From contig NC_135555.1 of assembly GCF_964340395.1 (NCBI RefSeq), forward strand, positions 8,440,931-8,504,930: a DNA stretch of 64,000 bases. The letters are read 5' to 3'. Origin of the DNA: Glandiceps talaboti. Taxonomy: Eukaryota > Hemichordata > Enteropneusta > Spengelidae. Positions 1-14,165 of this stretch are shown here, piece after piece. A model generated the notes under the pieces. The model saw only the letters and a list, made by a program, of their open reading frames with translations. It made no database searches and was not told the DNA's origin. Made by a program: the position numbers and the translations under genes. Within the stretch, counting starts at the first letter, position 1. Each line of letters opens with the position of its first letter.

Positions 1-3000
1 GCTATGAATTCTAAATCAATGGACACTGGTGATCAATATGTCCATCAGACAAGGCTGACATAGGCTGACATAGTAGCCATTTTGTGGTGAACACTCTACA
101 CGTACTAAATATTGTTTTCCAACTAGAATTTCAATTGTCAAGGAGCATTTAGTAATTGTATTTGTGATGTTTACTGTGGGTAGGGCTGTGGTTGCTAACT
201 CTCTATGGATGTAATTAGGTTATACATATATGGCATACGATGCGCAGACTCTGTTAGTGAGTAAAGTGGGAGGCCCTGCCTAGAAGTAAGGTTGACGAGT
301 GTAGCTTGACGACTCTCTCATAGCCTTCATTCCATTCCATGAATGAAACACATCATCTCATGCATATCATATGATTAAATCATACCTCTATTAAATTGAT
401 TAGAAACATTGACAGCAAACACAAGTCTGTTTTATAAGGAGGTGGAATTTTCGTACCAATATCCTTGTTTTTTCCTCGATACTGAATCACCCCCTGAATA
501 TAGGCCAGAATTAAAACAGGGATATTTTGTTTTCTAGACACACTGTGTTGGAGTCGGTTGAGTCATACATTTTACATGCTTGCTATTTTTAACTCTGTAT
601 TAATTTTTGAATATCTTACCATAAACAAGAAGGCTGGTCATGGACGACTCAATGTTCGTAATCTGAATGTGGGTTTTAATATGACAAAACTAATGGCGTG
701 TTAAAAGTATTATTAACCTACTAGTTATTTAAATTTAGTTATCGAAATAAGAAATCTTATTGTCAAAAATAGAACTGAAATATGACATGATGATTTTTAT
801 TGCCGCTAAAGTGAAACAATTATTACCAAAGTAATTACTTATGTAAACTATTCGTAATAGAATATTTTTAGAATAATGTTCAGGCTTGTGATATACATGT
901 TTCTTCAAAAATCACTTTAATTTTTGTATGTTATTTTAGTACATAATGTTCGAATGAATCTCCTTTTTTATCTATCTATACAAGTTCATACATTATAAAG
1001 TATCCGTATTATGCATATAGTTGATGTCAGGAGTCATGGCTCATCGTGTTTGGCAGTGTTTTTATGTGACATTAGATTTAGTATAATTTGTATAAAGTAC
1101 GAGATATCATGTACCTCATGAAAAATAATATCTTTCCCATGGTAGTCAGAATGTTTTCTTTTCAAATCTCCAGGATTCGCTTAATACAGAGAAAAACATT
1201 AGTTAACTATTGTGGTCTCTTTTTCCCCCCAAATCTGTTTATACAGAGAAAGAGAGAACATTTAGTAAACTGTTTGTTGTACTGTACATGTAACTGTGTA
1301 CATTATATCAAACCCTAATTTTGGAAGGAAACCTTTGTCAAATATGGCAGAAGCATTCTGGATATCACACAGATTTGTACCATCTTCCAAAAATAACACT
1401 TGAATTATGTAGTAACAGTTACTAACACTATAGTTACGGTAGTATATATACATGTACAAATCATGTTAGCTAGAAACCCTTTAAACTATCGTGACAAATA
1501 CAAACGAATATAGCACAGAGTTTGTGTATGTTACTAATCAGGCTGTTAAATATGAGAACGAACCATATCAAAGAAACACAAATAAATATTGCATACCTGA
1601 TTTTTCCTAAAACACTGACAATATCTTAACTTATTGTATGGTATATGTACAAGTATGATGAAAAATATGTATTTCAAAAAAAAAAAATTGTATTTGTTGA
1701 ATTTGATATTAACCACCAACTGTAATCCTCGTTCATTTCAAAAGGTTATAGATTAAGGTTGAAGTTAGACATCAACAGAGTTCACTCAAAACTGTCATAT
1801 TCCTCTGCTATTTCTTGTCTCAGTATGTATGTGGTGTGGCACACATTGGGTGTCTGTGTATTATTCCAATGAGTTGCATTAGTATGGCAGTGCTGAATAG
1901 TTTCATGTTTGTTTCTTGTGTTCAAGGATAAAGTGGTTTGTTTGTTTGTGCATATTTGTCAACACATACCAGTAACTAGTCTATTTCAATTTACCAGGTA
2001 CAGTATTGCATACAAGCAATACACATACTATTACCCTGTTGTGGTGTGTTTGTATTATCCTACCAAAAAAAAAATCACTATTTGGTTTACGTTACTTCGT
2101 CACATCTTTTCTAAAGCAAAAACAGACTGTAACCAAATAAATTTGTAAGGCAACAGGACTGTAAATAAATTTGAACTACGTCATAAGGTTAGTTGTGTGG
2201 TGTAAGAAAGCATTGTGAAGAGTGAATGAGGCCTGTGAATGCTTACATAACCAGGCATTCTTTACTGTTACCAGTTAGAATAGAATTGATAGTGGACATT
2301 TTAGTAGAAACTATGACTGTCTTTCTATTGTTACCATCATTTCATCACCAGTTGGACTGTGAAAACTAAGGATTAAAATGGGTACATGTAGCTAAACCTG
2401 TCTTATTGGTTAACAGGATATCAAGGGCAATTACGAAAACTGGCAAGTTGACTCAGTAGAGCACTTGTATGGCTTTGTTATATTGTTACTGTCTATGATC
2501 ATGGCATTGATGGGGGGGGGGGGGCTGTGTTGTGTGCAACATAGTAACAACTTGCTTGGTGCTGGCTATTTCAATTGGACATGTAAATTTACCATTTTTG
2601 CATAGAAAACTCATCAGGGTTGGGGAATGCTGCGTGGATAGAAAGCAACGCGTGTAAATGTATTGAAATGTGAAATGAAAATTCATTGAGTGTGTTTTCG
2701 GGTTATTGCTTACTTGTTGTCCCTGCATCCAAGGAGTGTGTTGGTATAGTGAAGCTAATAAATCTGATCATAAATTATCCCAGCACTGTTCATCGTTTTC
2801 ATAAGGTTCTTTCATCCCCAGTGAGCTTACCATGACAATGGTATAAAAATGTAAGATTTGTGTTCAGCAGATGTTGCATTGTTGTTTGTATCCATAAACT
2901 AGATTGTTGTTTGTGGACATAAATAGCTTCTCCTTTATCTACAGACAGTAGGCACTCATCTTTCATTGGTAAACGTTTGGAGTTTAAATGAAAGTAATAA

Positions 3001-6000
3001 AAAGCCTTGAAATATCAGGGACAGAGAAGATTGACAGCTTTGTAAATACTTCATATTAACTGTATCTCCGTTTTAAAGTAGCTATACACTAAAAATCAGT
3101 TTGTAGCTTCTGTTATTTTCTCACAGAGGTCTTTCTTGGCCAGCATCCAAACCGAGAGCCAAGTAACAATAGTTTCAAATTGGTTGTATGTGAGACTGCA
3201 TTGACTGGCTGGCTTGTGTTTTGGATTCTTGTAGGACCAATAGGACAGTCCACAACAACTGTAAAGTCATTAAAATAACATTTATAGACCCATGGCCAAT
3301 GTTATGATGTATCCTGCAACATCCAGATGCACTATAATGTATGTTGTAATACCTGAGTTCATGTACATGTTGAGAGGCATATTTGGTTGATTGGGAGAGC
3401 AGGGTAATGGAAAGGGGGTGTCAAATACATGCTACTACTAAGCCTGAGGGCGATGGGTAACATATACACATCCTTTTGGCCAGGGAATGGTAAAGACATA
3501 TTTCTCAGCTCCAGTATTGAGAGGTCACATGCACAATTCTGAGCCCAGGTATGGAGTGCACACTTTCTTACCTAAAGTTAGCTATTGAGCAATTACACAC
3601 TTCATGTCCTGGGTTCATAGAGGTCATGTACACATATTTTGACCAGGGCATGTTTCTCAGCATTGGTGTTGGTCATGTACACATTTCGTGGCTATGTGAC
3701 AGATGCCTTTTAAAATGGCCCAAATGAAAAATATACAGTCTTCGTCAGGTCAAATTTTACTTTTTCCTGAACATACATCTGCATGTACAGTATACACACA
3801 TAAACACACCCCGCAAGCACTGCAAGTATGATGCTTGAGAATGGTTTCTGAGTGAAATTGTAATGATTCCCAATAAATCAAAATATCTTCTTCCACCAAC
3901 TTCACCAATACATCGTTGCCACCATAACCACCACCACCATTACCACCACTGCCATCATTGATTGTGTTTAAATTTTGAAGTTTGTTGGTCAGTATATTGA
4001 TATATTTTGAACATGTTCAAATCCAATGATTGGACTGTTAGATTTCAAGTTTATGCATGTCATTCTTGAAAGCTATGTACTTCAGCTATGAAACATCTGT
4101 TGTGAACAGTGGCTGTCCAATAAGACATTCTGTAGGGTTGTATATTTCAACTACTGTAATAAGAAACATCTATTGTGATTGGCTATGCAACGATGACTGT
4201 CCAATCAGAACAGATGTTCCATAGTGTATAGTAATGGTAGCACATGAGTCTTGCAAAGCAGTGGTTGGCTCAATAAATGTTTGTAATAATGATTTATAGA
4301 CATTTTAGCCAATTATCAACCACAAAAGGTGAAATAAAATGTAGGTCAGTCATAAGAAATGTATTGACCCTTCTTGAAAACTAGGTCTGTGTCAAATAAG
4401 GGGAAAACGTAGACAACTGTGACATACAAAACGTTGTGACAGCCATAAGTACCTGCTATAAAAAAAACTCTTTGTCAGTTAGTTCCCCAAGCTTTTATTG
4501 GTTGTAATATTACCTATATATAGATTTGATATTATGATGGTAAACTTTGATGTGGTGTTCAATTTATCACTCAGAAAGTAACTGAAATATCTAATGTGAA
4601 CGTGACTTGGTAGAACTAGAGTTAAATAGTGAGCGTTTATGTTGTGGATACATGGATTCAGCTCAGGGACAACAATGCACAGCAAATTGGAGGTATAACA
4701 TTGACTGCTAACTGAAACATATTAAAAATATAGTAAATTATGACTTGATTGACAGTTTTTAGTCCCCATGGGCACTGCCCCGGAGGTGACTTTTATATTG
4801 AGTTCCATGCATGCATATGTATGTATGTACGTAGCTACATCTATGTGTCCATGTATATATTCACCCTTATATCGCCGACTTATTTCAACCAAACCTTGCA
4901 CAAAGGTAACATACTTTGTGAGACATATGCATACCACTTTGTTTTGCGACCAGATCAAATATGGGTAAATGGCAGGCATATTTGTTGTATAATTTCTCAA
5001 TTCGCATCATAACTTTGGAGATGTAATACAGATAGACACCATTCACGTGCCTACATCCATATTATCAAAGATTGGATTTCTTTTTTAAGACCTTGACCTT
5101 TTGATCTTAAAAGTCATCTTGTGACTTCTATAGACTTAATTTGTAATAATAGTATATTGCTGTCAATACTAAAGCATGTTCAAAGCATGTTGTCAATTAC
5201 ATTGTATGTCACTCTTGTATTCATCATATTGACTTCATTTGAATATAGGCTATCATGCCCAAAAGTGAGCAACCAATCAGTTTGAGTGCGTTTCCCCAAA
5301 CCAATCAGTTTGAGAGTATGATTTTCAAGCAATATGAATCGTTCACCATTGCAAGCAATACAAACAGTTTGTGAGACAACGCAGCAGATTGTGATGTAAA
5401 AAGGCTAGACTTTCAGTAGATGTTTAAAAAAAAAGCTACGCATGGAAAATTCAAGTGTATATCTGATGTGGTTTATTCTAGGTAGATTTTATCTTGCGTT
5501 CCCTCTCACATCTGAGTTGGGGGTCATGAGATAATATCCCATCATGCATCCTGCATGCATTGCATCATGTTGTTTAGTCATCTACATAGTTTAACACCAA
5601 CTGGGTTATTTTGACAATTCCATGTAAAATTGATGCCATAAAAGCAATAGTTCTATTTGATAGAGAAACAGGAAAAAAAAAAGGGAAGTGTTTTGTATCC
5701 TGATGCAGAGCTATGTAACGTTATCACGGTATGACTAGAAATCAGCCTACACATGAACACCTTGTGTCATGTTTGGTTGTATACGGGTCTATTTATAGAA
5801 CTGATCACTCAGATATGAAAAGTACTAGATTTATTAAGTGTAATAAAATGTAAACTAAATGTGATGGAGAAGTAAAACTCTACATGTCGTACTTACCATC
5901 TACGTTATTTATTTATTTACATGTATTTATTTATTTATTTATTATTTATTTATTTATTTACTTATAGTCTTATTTTATTTATTTATATATTGTCTATGTG

Positions 6001-6640
6001 TTGGTCAATTCAGGCCAAATTCGTGTCAGTGAGTTAATACGGAGGGTGAAAGTTCTAAAGAGATATTTTCTTTTCAAGGAATTCATATATATAATCAGTG
6101 AGGCCAATCTTATCTTAACTGCCATATACTGCAAACCTTGATATTTTCACCACTAGAAAATGTTGTGATTTTACAGTCTTCAGTTGGTTTACTAATTACC
6201 TGGCTCTTACATTGTGTTTACGGATAAGAAGGCATTTTTGTCACTACTTATTTTTTGTGTTTTGTGTTTCTAGCAAAATAAGCGAAAGTAAAATATTCAG
6301 GAATTTGATATATAGATATCAATATGACTTACTTCCATCTGATTTCTAAATGCAATATGGAGTATGATTCCCCTCCCCCTCATAATGACACCCAACCCCC
6401 TGATTTTATAAAATTCTATCTCTTCCTCTGATTCTTAAAAGTAACATCACCACAGTTCAAGCTTTCTGAGCAAATTAATTTACATTATTACTGTAATTTC
6501 ATGTAACATTCATGATATTAATAAATGAAGGCAAACATTAATTTGTACCAGCCATTATATAATTCAATATTTAGGGCCCATGATACAAGTAAGTTGGGAA
6601 TAATTTTAAGGGCAACAATGTGGTTGAATATAATTATCAA
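1..6640. other. Gene-free AT-rich stretch
   Basis: No reading frame here has the look of a coding exon: open frames are short, isoleucine/tyrosine/cysteine-rich, and lack paired splice signals. The stretch holds a G tract near 2513, an (ATTT)n tract at 5905-5986, and scattered A and T runs. It may be intron of the Gs-alpha gene whose later exons begin at 24114, or intergenic DNA; the sequence does not decide. I looked for the Gs-alpha P-loop exon and for the exon preceding 24114 and found neither. Confidence 0.6.
5905..5986. repeat. (ATTT)n microsatellite
   Basis: Runs of the tetramer ATTT, interrupted by a few substitutions, over about 80 bp. No coding potential. Confidence 0.85.
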
Positions 6641-6649
6641 CATTTGCAC

Positions 6650-6915
6650 GTGATCATTTGCATATAACCTGATATAGGTTATCAATTTGAATATTAACTA
6701 TACATATTTGCATATACAGGCATAGGTTTGTAATTTGAATATTGACTATGCATATTTGCATATATATACAGGCATAGGTTTGTAATTTGAATATTAATCA
6801 TAAATATTTAAGCAAATAGTTTGATAATTTGCATATTAATTTATAAATATTTGTGTACTGTATGACCAGGTATAGGTTGGTCATTTGAATATTAATTGTA
6901 AATATTTGCATATTT
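6650..6915 (+). repeat. Diverged tandem repeat carrying POU octamers
   Basis: Four to five imperfect units of roughly 50-75 bp, each containing a stretch like GTAATTTGAATATT followed by ATATTTGCATAT. Five perfect ATTTGCAT octamers (reverse complement of the POU/Oct consensus ATGCAAAT) lie at 6656, 6706, 6754, 6827 and 6904. The unit structure is seen directly; any regulatory role is inference. The AT-rich background makes single octamers cheap, but here they recur with the unit. Confidence 0.6.
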
Positions 6916-8849
6916 TACAGGTTTAGGATAGTAATGTTATTAATCTTTGCATTTTAATGAGGAATCATTTTGTTTGGATACCAGCTTTATAATACATAAA
7001 AACTATTGTAGTTTGTAAGGTGACACATAGTGTTTGTTTTGTGGATGTTACCATCGTTACGTGTTGCTATGAAAGTTGATATCCAGAAGGGTTGATCGTG
7101 TGAAGCGCAAGTCATTGGTCAGAGAATAAATCATGTGATATATACAGTGACAGTGTTTGAGTTATGAGGTCGTTATTATTGTGAAGGGTTTTTATATTAA
7201 TATTCTATGTTCTGAATCCAGTATAGTTTGTTTTATTTTTATTTTTGTATGTTGCACGAAGCAGTGTGATTGAGATAACAAAGACAACTGGAGTGTTATT
7301 TACTGGTTCATGTTATTATAACCCTGTGTTTGTAGTTGATTCAATAGTCTCTTTGTCAGCTAAGATTGTTAGGTAGTAGAAAATTGGGGCCGAATTCATG
7401 AAAATCTGACATTGTTTGCATGTTGCTGGTATGACAAATAAACTATATGTCAGTGTACATGCACTTTATTCTCCGAATAAAACCCTCTTATGACAACAAG
7501 TATGTCGTGTGTTTATATAGGAAAAAAATCTGGGTTAGATTTTTCTTTTGAAAAGTGAGATATTGTGTACTCATTTCAATATTGGTATTTTTTATTGATA
7601 CAATACATAAAATCCAATGATTGGTAGCTGCAACCATCATTTTGAATGAATCATTGTTAAAAGCACACTTTGGATTAGATTGGAATTTAGCTGTGAAAAT
7701 CAGTTGTCTGGCAGTGCTTTAGAAAAAAGTAGGTTCAAAACAAAAATGACTCTTTTAACTCTTATGGCTCCACTGATATGCTAACAGTAATGCGAGAACC
7801 CAGGATTGAAACATACCCCTTTATTCGTAAAATAATCTGAACAGTTACCATAGGTTTCTTTAACCACCTCCACAGACCATAGAAATGGAAATTCCATAGG
7901 GGAATTTCTTTAGACACCCTCAAAACAAACATTGATCTTCCAAAGTGAATGTTTCTAGGGACACCCACACAACAGATTCCACAAAAGAAACAGATGTATG
8001 TTTACACCATCCTTTTGTGCTCAAGTAGAGTTTAACTTCCATGATGATTTTTTAACAAGCCACTGAAAGTATTGCAAAAGTTGTTTCACATCATAGTCTC
8101 ATTGTCTCACCTTCTCTTAGTGTACAACATGTATGAGGAGAAAGTTAGTTTTATCGATTTTTACTTCATACCTATGACTCTTGTTATCACTTTCACAAGT
8201 ATATACACAAATATTTATTGTCAACATATTATAAGAGGGGTTTCAGGCAATTTAGGGTAAACTTGCATATTAATGATCTAAGTTGCATAATATTTCTTGC
8301 ATACAAAATGTGTGTGAATGATCAAAGTATTGTATTGATTTTGATAGCATAGTGACAATGGCAATAATAATCTACCCCAATTCTTGGTACCTTACTCAGT
8401 TACTGCGTAAATATGGATAAAAGTAACGATTGTATCATAATTTTGATCGACACCACGACTTTCACTTCATACATTTAGGTGTGTAAGAAATTTAAGTGAA
8501 CCCTCTTTTTCTATTTTGACCCGCTAGCATTAGGTAAAATGCTATTGCAGGTACCAAGAATTTGACACATATACTGTTCTTGACAGGTACAAAGGGTGTG
8601 GCCTCCATACTAATTATCTATTTTGCATAAGTATTTGTCAATTAGCTGATTTACTTCTAAGGATGTGTGCTACTTATCCATCCACTTACAAAAACATGTC
8701 GCTGAATTTTCCTCCTCGTCAATATCTATAGTCCATGTGAATATAGGTATGACATATTAGATAGCATTGTAATAAAAATATATAGCAAACAAAATATGTG
8801 TACATGTATATAGAATGGAATTCTGTCATGATAAGACACAAGTTGATAT

Positions 8850-9100
8850 TATTCCCCACTATTTTTTTTCCTTCAGCCAAGGAAAATGTGTGTGACCTAA
8901 GGGGTCTTGTCACTGAGTTGCTTGGCAAGTAGAGACAAAATTCCTAGAGCATGAGTATTTTCTGGCTAAGTGAACAAAAATATTAGGAAATGATATAATT
9001 ATACATCTTCAACCTCAATTGATAAAAAAAATTGGGGAAAATTAAATGGCAATGTTAAACATTTTGACTCGTATTTTGAGCCTCACAATTCAATGATTTA
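8850..9100 (+). mobile_element. Dispersed repeat family D, copy 1
   Basis: Begins with CTTCAGCCAAGGAAAAT and contains AAGGGGTCTTGTCACT, then GAGTATTTTCTGGCTAAGTG. Diverged copies lie at 48535-48725 (+) and 57600-57840 (-). The first 110 bp have inverted ends (CAGCCAAGGAAAAT against ATTTTCTGGCTAAG), as in a short nonautonomous DNA element, with a shared AT-rich tail. No coding capacity. The family name is mine. Confidence 0.6.
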
Positions 9101-9194
9101 GACTTGAGTTGTCATGATTTAGAATAAATCCATATTTGTGTTTGAATGCTTTCAACCTGGCCCATTATTTATATAAGTAGGCATGGAAATGTTT

Positions 9195-9740
9195 ATATGC
9201 CCCAGACTACTGCTAATTTGGTAATCTTGATACAATGTTTAGTAGTCTATGTGTTCTAGACTACTGCTAATTTGGTAGTCTTGATACAATGTTTTAGTCA
9301 TGTATGTGTCCTGGACTACTGCTAATTCGGTAGTCTAGATACAATGTTTAGTAGTCTATGTGTTCTAGACTACTGCTAATTTGGTAGTCTTGATACAATG
9401 TTTTAGTCATGTATGTACCCTAGACTACTACTAATTTGGTAGTCTAGATACAATGTTTAGAAGTGTATGTGTTCTAGACTACTGCTAATTTGGTAGTCTT
9501 GATACAATGTTTTAGTCATGTATGTGGCCAAGACTACTGCTAATTTGGTAGTCTAGATACAATGTTTAATAGTCTGTGTGTGCTAGACTACTACTAATTT
9601 GGTAGTCTAGGTACAATGTTTTAGTCATGTTTGTACCATGGACTACTACTAATTTGGTAGTCGGGGTACAATGTTTTAGTCATGTTTGTACCATGGACTA
9701 CTACTGATTCGGCAGAGTAGATACAATGGTTAGTAGTCTG
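9195..9740. repeat. 55-57 bp minisatellite with an internal hairpin
   Basis: About ten units, each containing GACTACTGCTAATTTGGTAG and GATACAATGTTT. Two unit types alternate (TTTAGTAGTCTATGTGTTC and TTTTAGTCATGTATGT), so the array grew as dimers of about 113 bp. The core AGACTAC...GTAGTCT is self-complementary. Confidence 0.85.
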
Positions 9741-10869
9741 TGTGTGTGCCCTTCCTTGTAATACATTCATTGAATATATATTCAAACCAGATATAGAGGT
9801 GATCTTTTGTATAACATAGAAGCATGTGAAAATATATATATTTTAATCACATATTCATAATGTTTTGGCTGCATGAAATTTTATCAGTGCAAAGATAAAT
9901 ATAATTTGTTTGATCACCAACAATTCATTTCCATCAATTTACCACGACAGAATCCATCCAGACAATGATTTATTTCATGAATTCATAGAATATTCATGCC
10001 AGATGTATGTCTAAAAATGGATGCAATAATGTTTAAATTAACATTTTCAGGCCAGGTAATGCAGTCACATTCAGTACATGTACTTCTATGATTAATGTGA
10101 GTCTCACAGTACATGAATACCAAATTGTGCCAAATGAGAATGTTATTCATGAAAGTGACCCTTGACCTTGGTTGTGAGTGACAAATGTTACACAGAAACC
10201 ATTTCCTGTATAATTTGTCTCAGACACATGACTGCAAGGCTCTGATTTGGTGAAAACCATGGTTAGACAAAGAAAAGCAGTTATATGAACTGTGAGCCAC
10301 CGTTGACATAGCCAGCAAAGATATACTCATGCCATGGTGTACTTCTTGATGGACTCGGTAGCCCTGTCCCCATCTAAATTGTGAACGTGTTTCGATTCAA
10401 ATTGAATTCAGTTCTCGTGTCCCCATATGCCCTTAAATCGAAGCAAAGGTATACTCAATGGTATACTTCTTGATGGAGTTGGGACTCATTAGTACCAAGG
10501 ATTGCAGTGGTTCTCTGTGTTATATTCAGTGTTGTACATGTACGGTTATGACTCACCACACCAAGACAGTTTATACATTCTTGTCATTAGAAATATCCAT
10601 AAACAGGGAATGAAACAACACTGGCATTCTTGGTACTAACAGTAACAGAACACAATATTTAATATTACATTCATAACCTGTGTACTCAAATACATACTGC
10701 TTAGGTTTAGATAAAGACCACTGATATGATAATATATATTTTATTTATTATGTAAAATGTAGACAATATGTTGGTAAAAATATAATGTGTGTCACAGTGC
10801 AGTGGGAAGACCCTGACAGACCATAACTATTGGTTAATATTTAGACCTAGATTAGATGAAAATGGCAGA

Positions 10870-12153
10870 ATGTACTTGACCTTATAAAGTACATGGGAAC
10901 TTGGGAGTGTACTTAGGACATAGATGTCCAGTCTATAAAGAGTACATGGGAACTCAGGAGTGTACTTAGGACATAGATGTCCAGTCTATACAGAGTACAT
11001 GGGAACTCAGGAGTGTACTTAGGACATAGATGTCCAGTCTATACAGAGTACATGGGAACTCAGGAGTGTACTTAGGACATAGATGTCCAGTCTATAAAGA
11101 GTACATGGGAACTCAGGAGTGTACTTAGGACATAGATGTCCAGTCTATACAGAGTACATGGGAACTCAGGAGTGTACTTAGGACATAGATGTCCAGTCTA
11201 TAAAGAGTACATGGGAACTCAGGAGTGTACATAGGACATAGATGTCCAGTCTATACAGAGTACATGGGAACTCAGGAGTGTACTTAGGACATAGATGTCC
11301 AGTCTATACAGAGTACATGGGAACTCAGGAGTGTACTTAGGACATAGATGTCCAGTCTATACAGAGTACATGGGAACTCAGGAGTGTACATAGGACATAG
11401 ATGTCCAGTCTATACAGAGTACATGGGAACTCAGGAGTGTACTTAGGACATAGATGTCCAGTCTATACAGAGTACATGGGAACTCAGGAGTGTACTTAGG
11501 ACATAGATGTCCAGTCTATACAGAGTACATGGGAACTCAGGAGTGTACTTAGGACATAGATGTCCAGTCTATAAAGAGTACATGGGAACTCAGGAGTGTA
11601 CTTAGGACATAGATGTCCAGTCTATACAGAGTACATGGGAACTCAGGAGTGTACTTAGGACATAGATGTCCAGTCTATAAAGAGTACATGGGAACTCAGG
11701 AGTGTACTTAGGACATAGATGTCCAGTCTATACAGAGTACATGGGAACTCAGGAGTGTACATAGGACGTAGATGTCCAGTCTATACAGAGTACATGGGAA
11801 CTCAGGAGTGTACTTAGGACATAGATGTCCAGTCTATACAGAGTACATGGGAACTCAGGAGTGTACTTAGGACATAGATGTCCAGTCTATACAGAGTACA
11901 TGGGAACTCAGGAGTGTACATAGGACATAGATGTCCAGTCTATACAGAGTACATGGGAACTCAGGAGTGTACATAGGACGTAGATGTCCAGTCTATACAG
12001 AGTACATGGGAACTCAGGAGTGTACATAGGACATAGATGTCCAGTCTATACAGAGTACATGGGAACTCAGGAGTGTACATAGGACGTAGATGTCCAGTCT
12101 ATACAGAGTACATGGGAACTCAGGAGTGTACTTAGGACATAGATGTCCAGTCT
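10870..12153. repeat. 53-bp minisatellite, about 24 units
   Basis: Highly homogeneous head-to-tail array with a constant 53-bp period; each unit contains GTACATGGGAACTCAGGAG and GGACATAGATGTCCAGTC. Variation is limited to a few positions (CTATACAG or CTATAAAG, ACTTAGG or ACATAGG, ACATAG or ACGTAG) that recur in blocks of neighbouring units, a sign of recent unequal exchange. Each unit holds the perfect 14-bp palindrome GGACATAGATGTCC with one central mismatch. No frame spans the array. Confidence 0.95.
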
Positions 12154-14015
12154 TTATAAAACCTGTGTACTGTACAGATTTTATGTACCTGATGTTACTT
12201 GAAAACAATGTTGATCATAAGGTTTAATTTCTATTCAAGTACAAAATGTATACTTGTGCTTTTATGGTTATGATAGTTACTTCCTTTGAAGCTTTATCAC
12301 AAAAGTGTGTGTATTTGATTGAAGGTACTATGTAGTAGAGGGAGTGCACCATGGTCTTGTGTACGTACATGTAACATGTAGTTATTGCAGGGGCTATAAA
12401 CACATAACATAATTACATGATAGAAGTTGACAATAATAGCTATTGTAGTAAGGACAACATTGACACAATGGTGTTAATAAATGTATACATGTATGTCTTC
12501 TTAACTTAATAGCTATAGTAGTATATTCATCTTTATCAGATTTGTAAGTATTGCCTAAGTGTGCACATTGAGATGGGGGGGGGGGGGATTGCATTCCACT
12601 GTACCCCCTAACAAACTTGCCTCCAAGTCCAATGCCCAGCAACTTCTAGTGATGCCCCAAAATTTGGTAATCCCTGTATCCCCTAATGTGGAGTGACTCG
12701 CAATAAAAAACAATTTCTATCATGGTGAACAACGACAAACTATTTTGTCATTCATATACGTAAGAGCAAACTGATGCACGCTAACTGAATAGGGTGGAGG
12801 GTGGGATGTGTGTTGTCCTACCAGCCAAGGGCCAATGACAAAATAGACATTTTTCATATCCAAGTAAGCTTATAAAAGTCCATTCCAAATCCAGAATCTG
12901 TAAAAAGTCACTGCATATAGGTCAGAATAACGCCCTCAGCATTTGGCTGCATGTATATGGAGAATAATAAAAACTGCACAAGCTGATTTCTTAGAATGTA
13001 TTCAATCCTAGTGTGTTAATTTGCATTGAATAGGTGAGAATAACTTTGCTGGAGGGTTTGTAATTAAAAAAGGTATACAAAACATGGTGGAGTTGTCATA
13101 AGCTTTCATTCATTGATGTGGCAGTTATGATTGGCTTCGTTGAAACTTCACTCGTGAAGTATATTGTGTAAAATTTGGGATATAGGTATAAATAAGATGT
13201 TAAGCGTGGAAATAGTTGCTGTTTGATTTGACAATTAAAATGTCGAAGTATATGTGTTGTAAGTATACATACCTTTCATGAGTCTGACCCCTGACCCAGT
13301 GTGACCTTTCATGGGATTGAACTCTGACCTAGTGTGACCTTTCATGATACTGATGCCTTCATCATGTTCCCAAAACTGGCTATGACGGTAATCAGTTGAA
13401 AATGTACACTTCATTTTTCATAGAAATTATTGAAATTCAATCCTTTCCACCATCTTGAGTAGCCACGCAAGTATTATGCTTTAAACTTATTGTCAAAACG
13501 TTTTTTAAAAAATTGATAAAGACAAATTACATCCAAATAAAATAGTGTATCTATGATAAAACGATTACACTGAGTTGAAATAAGTTAAATTTATATTTGT
13601 ACCAGAACAACCTTGTTTGTTTATTTGGAAATGAAAGACTTCATCCTCTAAAAGTAAACTTGGTTTGAACTTGTCAAAGTACAGACAATCAACTAGCAAC
13701 TACTTAGTTTTCAAGTTGTAACGCTTGCATTCTTGCGAAGCTAAGATTGTATCACTATAGCATCATCTCATAATGTATACACAGGTAAACGTAAACTATT
13801 TAGAGTGTATTTTGAAGGCATGCAAGTCAAAACACTGAAATCATACAAAATATGGAGTGTGTCAAAGATGTGCACAAATTGAACAAACCATGAGGCAAAG
13901 TTGATACCTAGAAATGATAGATTACATGGATGTGAAGACACTTCACTCATGAAAACATAGAAGTTATGTATGTATGACTTGTGTTTGCAAATAAACTCAT
14001 GGAAACAAATTATAA

Positions 14016-14017
<2 letters not shown>
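12154..14017. other. Gene-free stretch
   Basis: AT-rich sequence with a G tract at 12576 and short duplicated TGACCTTTCATG segments at 13302-13350. I see no exon, RNA gene or mobile element that I can support. Confidence 0.55.
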
Positions 14018-14106
<89 letters not shown>

Positions 14107-14118
14107 GTGTGTGTGTGC

Positions 14119-14164
<46 letters not shown>
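14018..14164. repeat. (GT)n microsatellite with GC-alternating cores
   Basis: About 147 bp of alternating GT interrupted by GCGCGCGCG near 14091 and GCGCG near 14117. The purine-pyrimidine alternation, including CG steps, is the classic Z-DNA-prone pattern. Cys-Val open frames over it are artefacts. Confidence 0.95.
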
Positions 14165-14165
<1 letters not shown>

